From Gluconobacter potus (GTDB taxonomy: Bacteria > Pseudomonadota > Alphaproteobacteria > Acetobacterales > Acetobacteraceae), in the NCBI RefSeq assembly GCF_015244705.1, contig NZ_JABCQF010000001.1, forward strand, positions 744,001 to 808,000: a stretch of DNA of 64,000 bases. The letters run 5' to 3'. The position numbers and the translations under genes are program-made. Below, one piece after another: positions 9,236 to 21,440 of this stretch (the first letter of the stretch is position 1; each line of letters starts with the position of its first letter). The notes beneath the pieces were generated by a model. That model saw only the letters and a program-made list of their open reading frames with translations, did not search any database and had not been told where the DNA came from.

Positions 9236-9272
9236 GAACCTGATCAACAGTACATCAATTTAGGATAAGACC

Positions 9273-9647
<375 letters not shown>

Positions 9648-9662
9648 TTCACTGACTTCAGG

Positions 9663-9682
9663 CTGCTCCGTTCGCGGAGCAG
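9663..9682 (+). terminator. UUCG-capped hairpin between rplL and rpoB
   Basis: CTGCTCCG-TTCG-CGGAGCAG is a perfect 8-bp stem with a stable tetraloop, followed by TCTCT rather than a full U-run. In other bacteria a partial terminator at this place lowers rpoBC relative to ribosomal protein transcription; the same role is inferred. Confidence 0.55.
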
Positions 9683-9887
9683 TCTCTGCCTGGCAGACAG
9701 ATGGGGCGGGGATCGCATGCGGTTCCCGCCCGATTTGCCGTTGGAGCAAAACGGGCGTATAGTACGCGGCTCGCCACGTACTGAAAATTTCATAATGGCC
9801 GGTCGTTCCGGTCGTCCGCAATGCTGGGGCCAGTTTCCCAGCGCCGTTTACGGGCGACTCGAAGGTCTGGTGCAGAGGGCAGAAGAG

Positions 9888-12800
9888 ATGAACGCGATCA
9901 CCAAATCGTTCACGGGACGCAAAAGGATCCGCAAAAGTTTCGGGCGTATTCCCGAAATTGCGCCGATGCCCAATTTGATCGACGTGCAGCGCGCCTCCTA
10001 CGAGGCATTCCTGCAGATGAACGTGAGCCCTGACAGTCGGCAGGATGCCGGGCTGCAGGAAGTCTTCCGTTCGGTTTTTCCGATCAACGATTTTGCGGGT
10101 CGCGGTCGTCTGGACTTCATGTCCTACGAATTCGAAGATCCGAAATATGACGTCGAAGAGTGCATTCAGCGCGGTCTGACCTATGCGGCTCCGCTGAAGG
10201 TCATTCTTCGTCTGACGACGTGGGACATCGACGAGGATACGGGTTCGCGCTCGATCCACGACATGAAGGAACAGCCGGTTTACATGGGCGATATGCCGCT
10301 CATGACCGATAACGGCACTTTCATTATCAATGGCACCGAGCGTGTCATCGTCTCGCAGATGCATCGTAGCCCGGGCGTGTTCTTCGATCACGACAAGGGC
10401 AAGACGCATTCTTCGGGCAAGTATCTCTTTGCTGCCCGCGTTATTCCGTATCGTGGTTCCTGGCTCGATTTCGAGTTTGACGCCAAGGACCTGATCTATG
10501 TCCGCATCGATCGCAAGCGCAAGCTGCCGGTCACCACACTTCTGTATGCGCTTGAGGGTGCAAACTACCTCGCGCAGCGTGAGCAGAAAATTGCGGAAGG
10601 TGGCGATGTCGAGGGTCTTGATATCCGCGGAATGGATCAGGACGAAATCCTGTCCTACTTCTACGAGGCCGTGCCGTTCACCCGTCTGGGTGGAGAATGG
10701 GCGCGTCCGTTTGATCCGGATGCATTCCGTGGTCTGAAGCTGCTCAGCCCGCTGGTGGATGCTGACACGGGCGAAGTGGTTGCCGAGGCCGATGCCAAGC
10801 TGACCGCCCGTATGGTCCGCAAGATCGCGGAAAAGACTCGCGTCGTGCAGGTCGGTCGCCTCGATATTCTCGGACGCTTCCTGGCCTATGATCTCGTGAA
10901 CGAGAACACGGGCGAGATCTACGGCGAAGCTGGCGAAGAGCTGACGGAAGACCGTCTGGCAGCGCTTGAAGAAATGGGCATCACGGAGCTTCCGCTGCTG
11001 TCCGTTGACGGTTCGCATGGTCCCTGGATCCGCAATACGCTGGCTGCCGACAAGAACAGCTGCCGTGACGAAGCGCTGATCGACATCTATCGCATCATGC
11101 GTCCGGGCGAACCGCCGACCAAGGAAACGGCGGAAGCCATGTTCCATGGTCTGTTCTTCGACCAGGGCCGCTACGATCTTTCCGCGGTTGGCCGTGTGAA
11201 GATGAACATGCGTCTTGATGTCGACGCGCCGGACACCCTGCGTGTTCTGCGTAAGGAAGACATCCTGCGCACGATCAAGATCATGTGCGAACTCAAGGAC
11301 GGTCGCGGCCAGATCGACGATATCGACAACCTCGGTAACCGTCGTGTCCGCTCTGTCGGCGAACTGATGGAAAACCAGTATCGCGTTGGTCTGCTCCGTA
11401 TGGAGCGCGCCATCCGCGAGCGTATGGGTTCCGTCGACATCGACACGGTCATGCCGCATGACCTGATCAACGCGAAGCCGGCTGCTGCTGCCGTGCGTGA
11501 ATTCTTCGGATCCTCGCAGCTCAGCCAGTTCATGGACCAGACGAACCCGCTCTCCGAAGTGACGCACAAGCGTCGTCTTTCGGCGCTTGGCCCGGGCGGT
11601 CTGACCCGTGAGCGCGCAGGCTTCGAAGTCCGTGACGTTCATCCGACGCATTACGGCCGTATCTGCCCGATCGAGACGCCGGAAGGCCCGAACATCGGTC
11701 TGATCAATTCGCTGTCGACCTATGCCAAGGTGAACAAGTACGGCTTCATCGAGACGCCGTATCGTCTGGTGGAAGAGGGCGTTCTTCAGGACGGCTGGAA
11801 ATATCTTTCCGCCATGGAGGAAGAAAAGCTCGTCGTTGCCCAGGCCGACGCCAAGCAGGACGATCAGGGCCGTCTGACGGACGAACTCGTTTCCGTCCGT
11901 CGTTCCGGTGACTTCCGCGTTGTTCCGCCGGATCAGGTCACGGCCTGCGACGTTTCGCCGAAGCAGCTTGTGTCTGTCGCTGCCGCGCTCATTCCGTTCC
12001 TTGAGAACGATGACGCCAACCGCGCCCTGATGGGCGCGAACATGCAGCGTCAGGCTGTGCCGCTGGTGAAGGCTGATGCCCCGCTGGTCGGTACCGGCAT
12101 GGAAGCCGCTGTTGCGCATGATTCCGGTGCCACCATCGTTGCCAAGCGTCGTGGTGTCATCGACCAGATCGATGGTGCCCGTATCGTGGTGCGTGCGACG
12201 GACGAAGCCGGCGCCACGCAGGGTGTGGATATCTACCGCTTGCGCAAGTACATGCGTTCCAATCAGTCCACCTGCATCAACCAGCGTCCGCTGGTGAAGG
12301 TCGGTGATACGGTTCATGCCGGTGACATCATCGCTGACGGTCCCTCAACCGAACTGGGTGAACTGGCTCTGGGCCGCAACGTGCTCGTCGCGTTCATGCC
12401 TTGGAACGGTTACAACTTCGAAGATTCCATCCTGATCTCCGAGCGTATTGCCCGTGATGACGTGTTCACTTCGATCCATATCGAAGAGTTCGAAGTCATG
12501 GCCCGCGATACGAAGCTGGGTCAGGAAGAAATCACGCGCGACATTCCGAATGTCGGTGAGGAAGCCCTGCGCAACCTCGATGAAGCCGGTATTGTTTATG
12601 TTGGCGCCGAGGTGAATCCCGGTGACATTCTCGTTGGTAAGGTGACGCCGAAGGGTGAAAGCCCGATGACGCCGGAAGAGAAGCTTCTGCGCGCCATCTT
12701 CGGTGAAAAGGCTTCCGATGTCCGTGATACGTCCCTGAAGCTGCCGCCTGGCACGACGGGTACGATTGTCGACGTTCGCGTCTTCTCCCGCCGTGGCGTG

Positions 12801-14060
12801 GACAAGGACGAGCGTGCGATGGCCATCGAGCGCGCGGAAATTGAGCGTCTTACCAAGGACCGTGACGACGAGCGTGGCATTCAGGAGCGCAGCTTCTACA
12901 ACCGTCTGCGTGAGCGTCTGGTTGGCCAGACGGCGGGTGCTGGCTTCAAGGGTATCCGCTCCGGTACGCCGATCACGGAAGAGGTTCTGGACGAGCATCA
13001 TCGCGCAACCTGGGCCAGCATCACGGTCACGTCCGACGAAGTCATGGCGGAGCTCGAGAAGCTGCGCGGCGAGTTCAAGGAAGCGACCCGCCGGATCGAT
13101 GCGCGTTTCGACAGCAAGGTTGAGAAGCTGCAGCGTGGCGATGAGCTGCCGCCTGGCGTGATGAAGATGGTCAAAGTCTTCGTTGCCGTGAAGCGCAAGC
13201 TTCAGCCGGGTGACAAGATGGCCGGTCGTCACGGTAACAAGGGTGTCGTCTCCCGCGTTGTTCCGGTCGAGGACATGCCGTTCCTTGAGAATGGTCAGGC
13301 TGTCGACATCGTGCTGAACCCGCTGGGTGTGCCATCGCGCATGAACATCGGTCAGATCCTGGAGACCCATCTGGGTTGGGCGTGTGCCAATATCGGCGCA
13401 AGCATCGGCGATATGGTGGACGAGTATCAGCGGACCGGCGAGCGCAAGCAGGAACTGCTTGACCGTCTGCATGAAGTCTATGGAGACGTAATCTTCAATG
13501 ACGACATTGCAACGCTGCCGAACGAACAGCTGATCGAACTTGCGAACAACCTTCGCAAGGGTCTGCCGATCGCAACGCCGGTGTTCGACGGCGCCTCCAT
13601 TCCCGACATCGAAGAGATGCTCGAGAAGGCTGGCGTCAACAAGTCGGGCCAGTCGCAGCTGATTGATGGTCGTACGGGTGAACTGTTCGAACGTCAGACG
13701 ACGGTTGGCTACATCTACATGCTGAAGCTGCATCACCTTGTCGACGACAAGATCCATGCACGCTCGATCGGTCCTTACTCGCTCGTCACACAGCAGCCGC
13801 TGGGTGGTAAGGCGCAGTTCGGTGGCCAGCGCTTTGGTGAGATGGAAGTGTGGGCCCTTGAGGCATACGGTGCAGCCTACACGCTGCAGGAAATGCTGAC
13901 GGTGAAGTCGGATGACGTGTCCGGCCGTACCAAGGTCTACGAGGCAATCGTTCGCGAGCAGGACGATTTCGAAGCAGGCATTCCGGAGAGCTTCAACGTT
14001 CTGATCAAGGAACTGAAGTCGCTCGGCCTGAATGTCGAACTCGAGCAGAGCGGGCTTTAA
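9888..14060 (+). CDS. rpoB: RNA polymerase beta subunit
   Basis: Catalytic beta subunit (1390 aa). The frame stays open 57 codons upstream, but the family N-terminus [19 protein letters not shown] begins at 9888, with AGGG and AGAAGAG just before it. The rifampicin region reads [20 protein letters not shown]; the Thr in DQTN, where E. coli has Asn, is common in alphaproteobacteria, and no classical resistance substitution is visible. [12 protein letters not shown] and [20 protein letters not shown] of the C-terminal conserved regions are intact. It sits in the usual place between rplL and rpoC, with an intergenic stretch of 240 nt before it. Confidence 0.98.
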   Translation: MNAITKSFTGRKRIRKSFGRIPEIAPMPNLIDVQRASYEAFLQMNVSPDSRQDAGLQEVFRSVFPINDFAGRGRLDFMSYEFEDPKYDVEECIQRGLTYAAPLKVILRLTTWDIDEDTGSRSIHDMKEQPVYMGDMPLMTDNGTFIINGTERVIVSQMHRSPGVFFDHDKGKTHSSGKYLFAARVIPYRGSWLDFEFDAKDLIYVRIDRKRKLPVTTLLYALEGANYLAQREQKIAEGGDVEGLDIRGMDQDEILSYFYEAVPFTRLGGEWARPFDPDAFRGLKLLSPLVDADTGEVVAEADAKLTARMVRKIAEKTRVVQVGRLDILGRFLAYDLVNENTGEIYGEAGEELTEDRLAALEEMGITELPLLSVDGSHGPWIRNTLAADKNSCRDEALIDIYRIMRPGEPPTKETAEAMFHGLFFDQGRYDLSAVGRVKMNMRLDVDAPDTLRVLRKEDILRTIKIMCELKDGRGQIDDIDNLGNRRVRSVGELMENQYRVGLLRMERAIRERMGSVDIDTVMPHDLINAKPAAAAVREFFGSSQLSQFMDQTNPLSEVTHKRRLSALGPGGLTRERAGFEVRDVHPTHYGRICPIETPEGPNIGLINSLSTYAKVNKYGFIETPYRLVEEGVLQDGWKYLSAMEEEKLVVAQADAKQDDQGRLTDELVSVRRSGDFRVVPPDQVTACDVSPKQLVSVAAALIPFLENDDANRALMGANMQRQAVPLVKADAPLVGTGMEAAVAHDSGATIVAKRRGVIDQIDGARIVVRATDEAGATQGVDIYRLRKYMRSNQSTCINQRPLVKVGDTVHAGDIIADGPSTELGELALGRNVLVAFMPWNGYNFEDSILISERIARDDVFTSIHIEEFEVMARDTKLGQEEITRDIPNVGEEALRNLDEAGIVYVGAEVNPGDILVGKVTPKGESPMTPEEKLLRAIFGEKASDVRDTSLKLPPGTTGTIVDVRVFSRRGVDKDERAMAIERAEIERLTKDRDDERGIQERSFYNRLRERLVGQTAGAGFKGIRSGTPITEEVLDEHHRATWASITVTSDEVMAELEKLRGEFKEATRRIDARFDSKVEKLQRGDELPPGVMKMVKVFVAVKRKLQPGDKMAGRHGNKGVVSRVVPVEDMPFLENGQAVDIVLNPLGVPSRMNIGQILETHLGWACANIGASIGDMVDEYQRTGERKQELLDRLHEVYGDVIFNDDIATLPNEQLIELANNLRKGLPIATPVFDGASIPDIEEMLEKAGVNKSGQSQLIDGRTGELFERQTTVGYIYMLKLHHLVDDKIHARSIGPYSLVTQQPLGGKAQFGGQRFGEMEVWALEAYGAAYTLQEMLTVKSDDVSGRTKVYEAIVREQDDFEAGIPESFNVLIKELKSLGLNVELEQSGL

Positions 14061-14140
14061 TTGCCCGCTCCCTCCTTCTCGCCACGGTTCATTTTTAAGG
14101 TGTCCGCGGGACGCCGCGGTACACATTGGGGTTTCGGCGC

Positions 14141-17100
14141 ATGAACGAACTCATGAAGATCCTGGGTCAGACCGGCCAGTCGGTGACCTTCGACCAGATC
14201 AAGATCCAGCTCGCCTCCAGCGAGCAGGTGCGGTCATGGTCTTACGGCGAAATCAAGAAGCCGGAGACCATTAACTACCGGACGTTCAAGCCTGAGCGTG
14301 ACGGTCTGTTCTGTGCTCGTATCTTTGGCCCGATCAAGGATTACGAGTGCCTTTGCGGCAAGTACAAGCGGATGAAGTTCCGCGGTATCGTCTGCGAAAA
14401 GTGCGGTGTGGAAGTCACGCTGGCCAAGGTGCGCCGTGAGCGCATGGGCCACATCGAACTGGCGTCCCCGGTTGCACATATCTGGTTCCTGAAGTCCCTG
14501 CCGAGCCGCATCGCCACGATGCTGGATCTGCCGCTCAAGGACGTCGAGCCGGTCCTGTATTTCGAGAAGTTTCTGGTGCTCGACAAGGGCGTCTGTGAAT
14601 CCGATCAGATCGATTCGTACAAGAACGGCAAGAAGCGCGACCAGTACCTGCTGGACGAAATCCGCTGCGAAGACCTGCTGGATGAATATCCGGATGCGGG
14701 CATCGACGTTGGAATCGGCGCAGAGGCCATCAAGCGCGCGCTGTCCAGCTATGACTGGGGCATTCCGAACGACCAGGAACGTGAGCTGAGCCTCGCGGCG
14801 AAGGAAAAGGGCCTGCCGGATCCGTTCGACTATGACGCTGACGTCATGGAAGGCGATTCCGAGAAGACCATGATGCGCAAGAAGCTGCGCAAGGCGACCT
14901 CGGAAGCCGCGCGCAAGAAGCTCGTCAAGCGTCTGAAGCTGGTTGAAGCCTTCGTGGAAAGCGGCTCGCGCCCGGACTGGATGATCATGGACATCGTTCC
15001 GGTCATCCCGCCGGAACTGCGTCCGCTGGTGCCTCTGGATGGTGGCCGTTTTGCAACGTCCGATCTGAACGACCTGTACCGCCGCGTCATCAACCGGAAC
15101 AACCGTCTGAAGCGGCTGATCGAGCTGCGTGCGCCGGACATCATTGTCCGCAACGAAAAGCGCATGCTGCAGGAAGCTGTTGACGCCCTGTTCGACAACG
15201 GTCGCCGTGGCCGTGCCATCACGGGTGCCAACAAGCGTCCGCTGAAGTCACTGTCCGATATGCTGAAGGGCAAGCAGGGCCGTTTCCGTCAGAACCTGCT
15301 CGGAAAGCGCGTCGACTACTCCGGCCGTTCGGTCATCGTGGTCGGTCCGGAACTGAAGCTGCATCAGTGCGGTCTTCCGAAGAAGATGGCGCTCGAGCTG
15401 TTCAAGCCGTTCATCTACTCGAAGCTCGAGAAGTACGGTCACGCCACCACCATCAAGGCTGCAAAGCGCATGGTGGAGAAGGAGCGTCCGGAAGTCTGGG
15501 ATATCCTGGAAGAGGTGATCCGCGAGCATCCGGTCATGCTGAACCGTGCGCCGACGCTTCACCGTCTGGGTATCCAGGCGTTCGAGCCGACGCTGATCGA
15601 AGGCAAGGCCATCCAGCTTCACCCGCTGGTCTGCACCGCGTTCAATGCCGACTTCGACGGTGACCAGATGGCCGTTCACGTGCCGCTGTCGCTTGAAGCC
15701 CAGCTTGAAGCCCGCGTGCTGATGATGTCCACGAACAACATCCTCAGCCCCGCGAACGGTAAGCCGATCATCGTGCCGTCCCAGGATATTGTGCTTGGCC
15801 TGTATTACCTGAGCCTTGAGGTTCCGGAATACCGCGAGACGCCTGACGAAGCCGTCATCAAGGATGGCAAGATCGTCACGGCAGCTCCGCCGGCTTACTC
15901 GGATGTCGCCGAAATCGAGAGCGCCATGCTTTCGGGTTCGCTGAAGCTGCATGACAAGATCCGTCTGCGTCTGCCGACGATCGATGCCGACGGGAAGTCG
16001 GTCCGCCAGACGATCGTGACCACGCCGGGTCGTGCGCTGATTGCGCAGATCCTGCCGAAGCATCAGGCCATTCCGTTCAGCCTGATTAACAAGCAGCTGA
16101 CGAAGAAGAACGTGTCCGACGTGATCGACACGGTCTATCGCCACTGTGGTCAGAAGGAAGCCGTGATCTTCTGTGACCGTCTGATGGGGCTTGGTTTCCG
16201 TCATGCAGCCCGTGCCGGCATTTCCTTCGGCAAGGATGACATGATCATTCCGGAAGCCAAGGCAACGCTGGTTGGCAAGACGTCGGAAGAAGTCAAGGAG
16301 TTCGAGCAGCAGTATCAGGACGGTCTGATAACGGCTGGTGAGCGCTACAACAAGGTGGTTGATGCCTGGTCACGCTGCACGGACGAAGTCCAGGCTGCGA
16401 TGCTCAAGGAGATCTCCAAACAGGTCATTGGCAAGCCGACGAACTCGGTCTGGATGATGAGCCACTCCGGTGCCCGTGGGTCGCCGGCCCAGATGAAGCA
16501 GCTCGCCGGTATGCGCGGTCTGATGGTGAAGCCTTCGGGCGAGATCATCGAACAGCCGATTATCGCGAACTTCAAGGAAGGCTTGTCGGTTCTCGATTAC
16601 TTCACGTCCAGCCACGGTGCCCGTAAGGGCCTCGCGGATACGGCGCTGAAGACCGCGAACTCGGGTTACCTGACGCGTCGTCTCGTCGACGTGGCGCAGG
16701 ACTGCATCATTGTCGAGCCGGATTGCGGTACGGAGCGCGGCCTGACGGTCCGTGCGGTCATGGATAGCGGCGAAGTCGTTGCCTCCCTGTCCGAGCGTAT
16801 CCTAGGTCGTACCCTGTCCAAGGATGTGATCCATCCGGTGACGCAGGATGTCATCCTGCCGCGCAACACGCTGATCGAGGAAGCCGAGGCCGAGCTTATC
16901 GAGAAGGCTGGTGTGGAAAGCGTCGATATCCGCTCTGTCCTGACCTGTGACAGCCGCGTCGGTATCTGCGCTCACTGCTATGGCCGTGATCTGGCCCGCG
17001 GTACGCCGGTCAATATCGGTGAGGCTGTCGGCGTTATCGCTGCCCAGTCCATCGGTGAGCCGGGCACCCAGCTGACGATGCGTACCTTCCATATTGGTGG

Positions 17101-18460
17101 TGCGGCAACGCGTGGTGCCGAGCAGTCCATGGTCGAAGCGTCCCGCGACGGTATCGTGACGATCAAGAACCGCAACGTCGTCGAGAACTCGCAGAAGGTT
17201 CTGGTCGTGATGTCGCGTAACTGCGAGATCCTGCTGACCGACGAAAACGGTGTGGAACGTGCCCGCTACCGTGTGCCTTACGGTGCACGTCTGATGGTCT
17301 CGGAAGGCGAAGCGGTGACGCGGACCCAGAAGATGGCCGAGTGGGACCCGTACACCCTGCCGATCATCACCGAGCAGGCTGGTACCGTCGAGTATCTCGA
17401 CCTGATCGACAGCATCACGCTCGTTGAGCGCATGGATGAAGTCACGGGTCTGAGCTCGAAGGTCGTCGTTGACTACAAGCAGGCAGCCAAGGGTGTGGAT
17501 CTGCGTCCGCGCCTGCAGCTCAAGGATGCTTCCGGCAACGTCGTCAAGCTCGCCAATGGCAATGACGCCCGCTACTTCCTCTCTCCGGACAGTATTCTGT
17601 CGGTGGAGAACGGAGCAGAGGTCAATGCCGGTGACGTGCTGGCCCGTATTCCTCGCGAAGGGTCTAAGACGCGTGACATTACGGGTGGTCTGCCGCGTGT
17701 GGCAGAACTCTTCGAGGCACGTCGTCCGAAGGATCATGCGATCATTGCCGAAGGCGAGGGCCGTATCGAATTCGGGAAGGACTACAAGTCCAAGCGCTGC
17801 GTCATCGTCAAGAACGACGATACGGGTGAAGAGACGCAGTACCTCATCCCGAAGGGCAAGCACGTTTCCGTTCAGGAAGGCGACTTTGTCCAGAAGGGCG
17901 ATCCGCTGGTCGACGGTCCGCGCGTGCCGCATGACATTCTCAAGGTCATGGGTGTCGAGGCCCTGTCCGACTATCTCGTGAACGAGATTCAGGACGTCTA
18001 TCGACTGCAGGGCGTGAAGATCAATGACAAGCATATCGAAGTCATTGTTCGTCAGATGCTGCAGAAGGTGGAAATCCTTGAACCGGGTGACTCGACCTAC
18101 CTGATCGGCGAGACGGTGGACCGTATCGAGTACGAGGGTGAAAACCAGCGTCTCATGGAGAACGGGGATACGCCTGCAAAGGCCATGCCGGTTCTGCAGG
18201 GCATCACCAAGGCGTCTCTGCAGACGCAGTCCTTCATCTCGGCGGCCTCCTTCCAGGAGACCACACGTGTCCTCACGGATGCGGCGACGTCGGGCAAGGT
18301 GGATACCCTCAACGGTCTGAAGGAGAACGTGATTGTCGGGCGTCTGATCCCGGCAGGAACGGGCAGTGTGATGAACCGCCTGCGGGGCATCGCTGCCAGC
18401 CAGGACCGTCAGCGCGTCGGTGGAACGTCTCCTAAGGCCGTCGAAGACGCAGCGGAATGA
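14141..18460 (+). CDS. rpoC: RNA polymerase beta' subunit
   Basis: Catalytic beta' subunit (1439 aa). The active-site motif NADFDGD, which holds the catalytic Mg2+, is present with its Asp residues at about 504, 506 and 508. The N-terminal zinc site (CLCGKYKR and CEKCG) and the second cysteine cluster ([11 protein letters not shown]) are intact. The ATG at 14141 begins [10 protein letters not shown]; a TTG five codons upstream is in frame but not needed. The gap after rpoB is 80 nt. The C-terminus ends in a polar tail, and two hairpins follow the stop. Confidence 0.98.
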   Translation: MNELMKILGQTGQSVTFDQIKIQLASSEQVRSWSYGEIKKPETINYRTFKPERDGLFCARIFGPIKDYECLCGKYKRMKFRGIVCEKCGVEVTLAKVRRERMGHIELASPVAHIWFLKSLPSRIATMLDLPLKDVEPVLYFEKFLVLDKGVCESDQIDSYKNGKKRDQYLLDEIRCEDLLDEYPDAGIDVGIGAEAIKRALSSYDWGIPNDQERELSLAAKEKGLPDPFDYDADVMEGDSEKTMMRKKLRKATSEAARKKLVKRLKLVEAFVESGSRPDWMIMDIVPVIPPELRPLVPLDGGRFATSDLNDLYRRVINRNNRLKRLIELRAPDIIVRNEKRMLQEAVDALFDNGRRGRAITGANKRPLKSLSDMLKGKQGRFRQNLLGKRVDYSGRSVIVVGPELKLHQCGLPKKMALELFKPFIYSKLEKYGHATTIKAAKRMVEKERPEVWDILEEVIREHPVMLNRAPTLHRLGIQAFEPTLIEGKAIQLHPLVCTAFNADFDGDQMAVHVPLSLEAQLEARVLMMSTNNILSPANGKPIIVPSQDIVLGLYYLSLEVPEYRETPDEAVIKDGKIVTAAPPAYSDVAEIESAMLSGSLKLHDKIRLRLPTIDADGKSVRQTIVTTPGRALIAQILPKHQAIPFSLINKQLTKKNVSDVIDTVYRHCGQKEAVIFCDRLMGLGFRHAARAGISFGKDDMIIPEAKATLVGKTSEEVKEFEQQYQDGLITAGERYNKVVDAWSRCTDEVQAAMLKEISKQVIGKPTNSVWMMSHSGARGSPAQMKQLAGMRGLMVKPSGEIIEQPIIANFKEGLSVLDYFTSSHGARKGLADTALKTANSGYLTRRLVDVAQDCIIVEPDCGTERGLTVRAVMDSGEVVASLSERILGRTLSKDVIHPVTQDVILPRNTLIEEAEAELIEKAGVESVDIRSVLTCDSRVGICAHCYGRDLARGTPVNIGEAVGVIAAQSIGEPGTQLTMRTFHIGGAATRGAEQSMVEASRDGIVTIKNRNVVENSQKVLVVMSRNCEILLTDENGVERARYRVPYGARLMVSEGEAVTRTQKMAEWDPYTLPIITEQAGTVEYLDLIDSITLVERMDEVTGLSSKVVVDYKQAAKGVDLRPRLQLKDASGNVVKLANGNDARYFLSPDSILSVENGAEVNAGDVLARIPREGSKTRDITGGLPRVAELFEARRPKDHAIIAEGEGRIEFGKDYKSKRCVIVKNDDTGEETQYLIPKGKHVSVQEGDFVQKGDPLVDGPRVPHDILKVMGVEALSDYLVNEIQDVYRLQGVKINDKHIEVIVRQMLQKVEILEPGDSTYLIGETVDRIEYEGENQRLMENGDTPAKAMPVLQGITKASLQTQSFISAASFQETTRVLTDAATSGKVDTLNGLKENVIVGRLIPAGTGSVMNRLRGIAASQDRQRVGGTSPKAVEDAAE

Positions 18461-18465
18461 GAAAG

Positions 18466-18496
18466 GGATCCCCGCTTTTGAATGATGCGGGGATCC
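18466..18496 (+). terminator. rpoC distal hairpin 1
   Basis: GGATCCCCGC at 18466-18475 pairs perfectly (10 bp) with GCGGGGATCC at 18487-18496 around an 11-nt loop. It lies just after the rpoC stop. No U-run follows directly; together with the next hairpin it probably ends or processes the operon message. Confidence 0.55.
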
Positions 18497-18501
18497 GGTT
18501 C

Positions 18502-18536
18502 GCCCGATTCCGGAAACTTTCTTTGCAGAATCGGGC
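18502..18536 (+). terminator. rpoC distal hairpin 2
   Basis: GCCCGATTC at 18502-18510 pairs with GAATCGGGC at 18528-18536 (9 bp, 17-nt loop). Both arms contain a GANTC site. It may act with the upstream hairpin as a tandem terminator. Confidence 0.45.
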
Positions 18537-18553
18537 CATTTCGGCTGAACCAC

Positions 18554-18582
18554 TTGACTTGGCGTCGAACCCTTCGTAGGTT
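18554..18582 (+). promoter_or_regulatory. Sigma70-like promoter of rpsL operon
   Basis: TTGACT at 18554-18559 and TAGGTT at 18577-18582 are separated by exactly 17 nt, and a GC-rich discriminator (CCGCGCCC) follows. Transcription would begin near 18590, leaving a leader of about 245 nt before rpsL. This gap of 375 nt otherwise holds the two rpoC hairpins and the leader structures listed below. Confidence 0.72.
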
Positions 18583-18673
18583 CCGCGCCCTCGGCTACTG
18601 CCTTCCCGGAAGGCTGAAAAAGCCGACGAAGTTTAAAGAATCGCATGCGGTGCCGCTATTCTCTCAGGAGTAG

Positions 18674-18814
18674 ATGCCAAGGCCGCACGCTAAAGAGGGA
18701 AGGGAACAGCTCAGGCTGTTTCCTTTTCATGATGTGGAAATGGCAGGCGGTCCTACCGCATTTCGGTTGGAACAAATGTCACGACAGAAACAGCAATGTT
18801 GCTGTCTGAAATAG
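18674..18814 (+). CDS. Possible 46-aa leader peptide upstream of rpsL
   Basis: A short frame in the rpsL leader begins with ATG preceded by AGGAG (3 nt spacing, rather short) and ends 21 nt before rpsL. It ends in QQCCCLK, with three consecutive Cys codons lying in a hairpin (18785-18808). A terminator-like hairpin at 18703-18728 lies inside it. No homology is recognised. It could be chance in a leader of this length. Confidence 0.22.
   Translation: MPRPHAKEGREQLRLFPFHDVEMAGGPTAFRLEQMSRQKQQCCCLK
18703..18728 (+). terminator. Attenuator-like hairpin in rpsL leader
   Basis: GGAACAGC at 18703-18710 pairs with GCTGTTTCC at 18715-18723, with one bulged base, and TTTTC follows. It resembles a weak intrinsic terminator within the leader. 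A second hairpin, CAGAAACAGCA / TGCTGTCTG, follows at 18785-18808. Confidence 0.4.
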
Positions 18815-18835
18815 GACAAGGATTGGGAAGGGCGC

Positions 18836-19207
18836 ATGCCGACCATCAACCAGTTGATCGCGAACGGCCGTGAGCCGGCCGCAAAGCGGAACAAGGTCCC
18901 CGCACTGCAGGGCTGCCCGCAGAAGCGCGGCGTTTGCACGCGTGTGTATACCGTAACGCCGAAGAAGCCGAACTCCGCTCTGCGTAAGGTCGCCAAGGTG
19001 CGTCTGACCAACGGGTATGAGGTCGTGAGCTACATTCCGGGTGAAGGCCACAACCTTCAGGAACACAGTGTTGTTCTGATCCGTGGTGGCCGCGTGAAGG
19101 ATCTTCCTGGCGTCCGTTATCACATCCTGCGTGGTGTGCTTGATACACAGGGTCTCGCCAAGCGTCGTCAGCGTCGTTCGCTGTATGGCGCGAAGCGTCC
19201 GAAGTAA
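18836..19207 (+). CDS. rpsL: Ribosomal protein S12
   Basis: S12 (123 aa) lies at the decoding centre and affects accuracy and streptomycin binding. The segment [14 protein letters not shown] and the loop [13 protein letters not shown] carry lysines at the positions equivalent to E. coli Lys43 and Lys88 (wild type, streptomycin-sensitive pattern). An AGGACAAGG and GGGAAGGGC precede the ATG. It is the first gene of a str-type operon in which rpsG follows after 12 nt. Confidence 0.98.
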   Translation: MPTINQLIANGREPAAKRNKVPALQGCPQKRGVCTRVYTVTPKKPNSALRKVAKVRLTNGYEVVSYIPGEGHNLQEHSVVLIRGGRVKDLPGVRYHILRGVLDTQGLAKRRQRRSLYGAKRPK

Positions 19208-19219
19208 GAGGTATTTGGA

Positions 19220-19696
19220 ATGAGTCGCCGTCACCGCGCTGTAAAGCGCGAGATCCTTCCCGATCCGAAGTTCGGAGACGTCGTCATTACGCGCTTCATG
19301 AATGCGCTGATGTACGATGGTAAGAAATCCACTGCCGAAGGCATCGTTTACGGTGCTCTCGAAGTCATGCGCCGTCGCGGCGGCACGACTGCAGATCCGG
19401 TGGCCATGTTCCACTCGGCTCTGGACAACGTGAAGCCTGCGGTTGAAGTCCGCTCGCGTCGCGTCGGTGGCGCAACCTATCAGGTTCCGGTTGAAGTCCG
19501 CGCCGAGCGCCGTCAGGCTCTCGCGATCCGCTGGCTGATTGATGCCTCCCGCAAGCGTGGCGAGAACACGATGCAGGAGCGTCTGTCCAACGAACTGATG
19601 GATGCGGTCAACAACCGTGGTTCCGCTGTCAAGAAGCGCGAAGACACGCACCGCATGGCTGAAGCCAACAAGGCATTCAGCCACTATCGCTGGTAA
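19220..19696 (+). CDS. rpsG: Ribosomal protein S7
   Basis: S7 (158 aa) nucleates folding of the 3' domain of 16S rRNA and can be a translational repressor of str operons. It starts [19 protein letters not shown] and contains the signature region around [25 protein letters not shown] precedes the ATG. In most bacteria fusA (EF-G) follows; here the next gene is tuf, 115 nt downstream. Confidence 0.98.
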   Translation: MSRRHRAVKREILPDPKFGDVVITRFMNALMYDGKKSTAEGIVYGALEVMRRRGGTTADPVAMFHSALDNVKPAVEVRSRRVGGATYQVPVEVRAERRQALAIRWLIDASRKRGENTMQERLSNELMDAVNNRGSAVKKREDTHRMAEANKAFSHYRW

Positions 19697-19775
19697 TCAG
19701 AACCGGTTAAAGGGCTTCCGGCAGTGTCTCGATCTTCGGATCCGGCACTGACTGGTTTGAACTTTCAGTCTTACT

Positions 19776-19800
19776 CCCGTTCCAGGTGGAGCGGGGTTTT
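19776..19800 (+). terminator. Hairpin with T-run just before tuf
   Basis: CCCGTTCC pairs with GGAGCGGG (one G-U pair) around AGGT, followed by GTTTT and then directly by the GGAG Shine-Dalgarno of tuf. It could attenuate read-through from rpsG. Modest support because the stem is short. Confidence 0.33.
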
Positions 19801-19811
19801 GGAGAAAGACG

Positions 19812-21002
19812 ATGGCAAAGGCTAAATTCGAGCGGACGAAGCCGCACTGCAACATCGGCACCATCGGTCACGTCGATCACGGCAAGACCTCGCTGACTGC
19901 TGCAATCACCAAGACGCTGGCAAAGACCGGCGGCGCCACCTACAGCGCGTACGACCAGATCGACAAGGCTCCGGAAGAGCGCGCCCGTGGTATCACCATT
20001 TCCACGGCTCACGTTGAGTACGAGACGGCTGACCGTCACTACGCTCACGTCGACTGCCCGGGCCATGCTGACTACGTGAAGAACATGATCACGGGTGCAG
20101 CTCAGATGGACGGCGCGATCCTCGTCGTGTCCGCTGCTGACGGTCCGATGCCGCAGACCCGCGAGCACATCCTGCTTGCCCGTCAGGTTGGCGTGCCGGC
20201 ACTGGTCGTGTTCCTGAACAAGGTTGACCAGGTTGACGATCCGGAGCTGCTTGAGCTCGTGGAAATGGAAGTTCGTGAGCTTCTGTCTTCCTACCAGTTC
20301 CCGGGCGACGATATCCCCATCGTCAAGGGCTCCGCTCTTGTGACGCTGGAAGATGGCGATCCGGCTATCGGTGAAGATCGCGTTCTTGAGCTGATGACGC
20401 AGGTTGACGCCTACATTCCGCAGCCGGAGCGTCCGGTTGACCGTCCGTTCCTGATGCCGATCGAAGACGTATTCTCGATCTCGGGTCGTGGTACGGTTGT
20501 CACGGGTCGTGTCGAGCGTGGCGTTGTCAACGTGGGTGACGAAGTCGAGATCATCGGCCTCAAAGACACCATCAAGACGACCGTTACGGGCGTTGAGATG
20601 TTCCGTAAGCTGCTCGATCGCGGTGAAGCCGGTGACAACATCGGTGCGCTGGTTCGTGGCACGAAGCGTGAAGACGTCGAGCGTGGCCAGGTTCTGGCAA
20701 AGCCCGGCTCCATCACGCCGCACAAGAAGTTCAAGGCTGAGGCTTACATCCTCACGAAGGAAGAAGGTGGCCGTCACACGCCGTTCTTCACGAACTACCG
20801 CCCGCAGTTCTATTTCCGTACGACCGACGTCACGGGCGTCGTGACGCTGCCGGAAGGCACGGAAATGGTCATGCCGGGTGACAACGTTGCCATGGATGTG
20901 GAGCTGATCGCTCCGATCGCCATGGACGAAGGCCTGCGCTTCGCTATCCGCGAAGGTGGCCGTACCGTGGGTGCCGGTGTGGTTTCTTCCATCACCGCCT
21001 AA
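19812..21002 (+). CDS. tuf: Elongation factor Tu
   Basis: EF-Tu (396 aa) delivers aminoacyl-tRNA to the ribosome as a GTP complex. The G motifs are intact: GHVDHGKT (P-loop), [10 protein letters not shown] (G3) and NKVD (G4). The effector region with [12 protein letters not shown] and the C-terminal beta-barrel domains are present, and the length is exactly the family norm. GGAG at 19801-19804 is the Shine-Dalgarno. The gene sits between rpsG and rpsJ with fusA absent, and is followed by a strong terminator hairpin. Confidence 0.98.
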   Translation: MAKAKFERTKPHCNIGTIGHVDHGKTSLTAAITKTLAKTGGATYSAYDQIDKAPEERARGITISTAHVEYETADRHYAHVDCPGHADYVKNMITGAAQMDGAILVVSAADGPMPQTREHILLARQVGVPALVVFLNKVDQVDDPELLELVEMEVRELLSSYQFPGDDIPIVKGSALVTLEDGDPAIGEDRVLELMTQVDAYIPQPERPVDRPFLMPIEDVFSISGRGTVVTGRVERGVVNVGDEVEIIGLKDTIKTTVTGVEMFRKLLDRGEAGDNIGALVRGTKREDVERGQVLAKPGSITPHKKFKAEAYILTKEEGGRHTPFFTNYRPQFYFRTTDVTGVVTLPEGTEMVMPGDNVAMDVELIAPIAMDEGLRFAIREGGRTVGAGVVSSITA

Positions 21003-21031
21003 GTCCTGCGTTTAGCTGTTGGCTTTGACAG

Positions 21032-21062
21032 CCCCGGTCAGATTTTTTCTGACCGGGGTTCC
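21032..21062 (+). terminator. Intrinsic terminator after tuf
   Basis: CCCCGGTCAG at 21032-21041 and CTGACCGGGG at 21049-21058 form a perfect 10-bp stem with a T-rich loop, followed by TTCCCTTT. It separates the str genes from the S10 operon. A TTGACA at 21025-21030 lies just before it, but no good -10 box is at the right distance. Confidence 0.75.
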
Positions 21063-21121
21063 CTTTCAGGGGCAATGGCAGTAGGACGACACCCGAATTT
21101 TTGAGTTGGACGAACAAGAAC

Positions 21122-21430
21122 ATGGACAACCAGAACATCCGCATTCGCCTTAAGGCGTACGATCATCGCGTGCTGGACAACAGCACCAAGGAGATCGTAA
21201 ACACGGCGAAGCGTACGGGTGCGCGGGTTCGGGGTCCGATCCCGCTGCCGACGCATATCGAACGGTTCACGGTGAACCGTTCGCCACACGTGGATAAGAA
21301 AAGCCGCGAACAGTTCGAAATTCGGACTCACCGCCGGCTGCTCGACATTGTCGAGCCGACCCCGCAGACCGTGGACGCCCTCATGAAGCTCGACCTCGCC
21401 GCTGGCGTGGACGTCGAGATCAAACTCTAA
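21122..21430 (+). CDS. rpsJ: Ribosomal protein S10
   Basis: S10 (102 aa) of the 30S head, also the NusE partner in antitermination. The family N-terminus [16 protein letters not shown] starts at the ATG at 21122. A TTG seven codons upstream is in frame but adds residues not found in homologues. The body contains [20 protein letters not shown]. It opens the S10 operon and is followed by rplC after 10 nt. Confidence 0.97.
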   Translation: MDNQNIRIRLKAYDHRVLDNSTKEIVNTAKRTGARVRGPIPLPTHIERFTVNRSPHVDKKSREQFEIRTHRRLLDIVEPTPQTVDALMKLDLAAGVDVEIKL

Positions 21431-21440
21431 GGTCCAGACG

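Noticed and set aside
11515-11580. Possible rifampicin-resistance change in RpoB (Thr in DQTN)
   Set aside because: This residue is usual in alphaproteobacterial RpoB; the known resistance positions look wild type.
12345-14126. 593-codon antisense frame opposite rpoB
   Set aside because: Shadow of rpoB codon bias.
16802-18646. 614-codon antisense frame opposite rpoC
   Set aside because: Shadow; it also runs through the rpoC hairpins and rpsL promoter.
21025-21053. TTGACA as promoter for the S10 operon
   Set aside because: The -35 is perfect, but the spacing places the -10 inside the tuf terminator stem (TCTGAC), a poor match.
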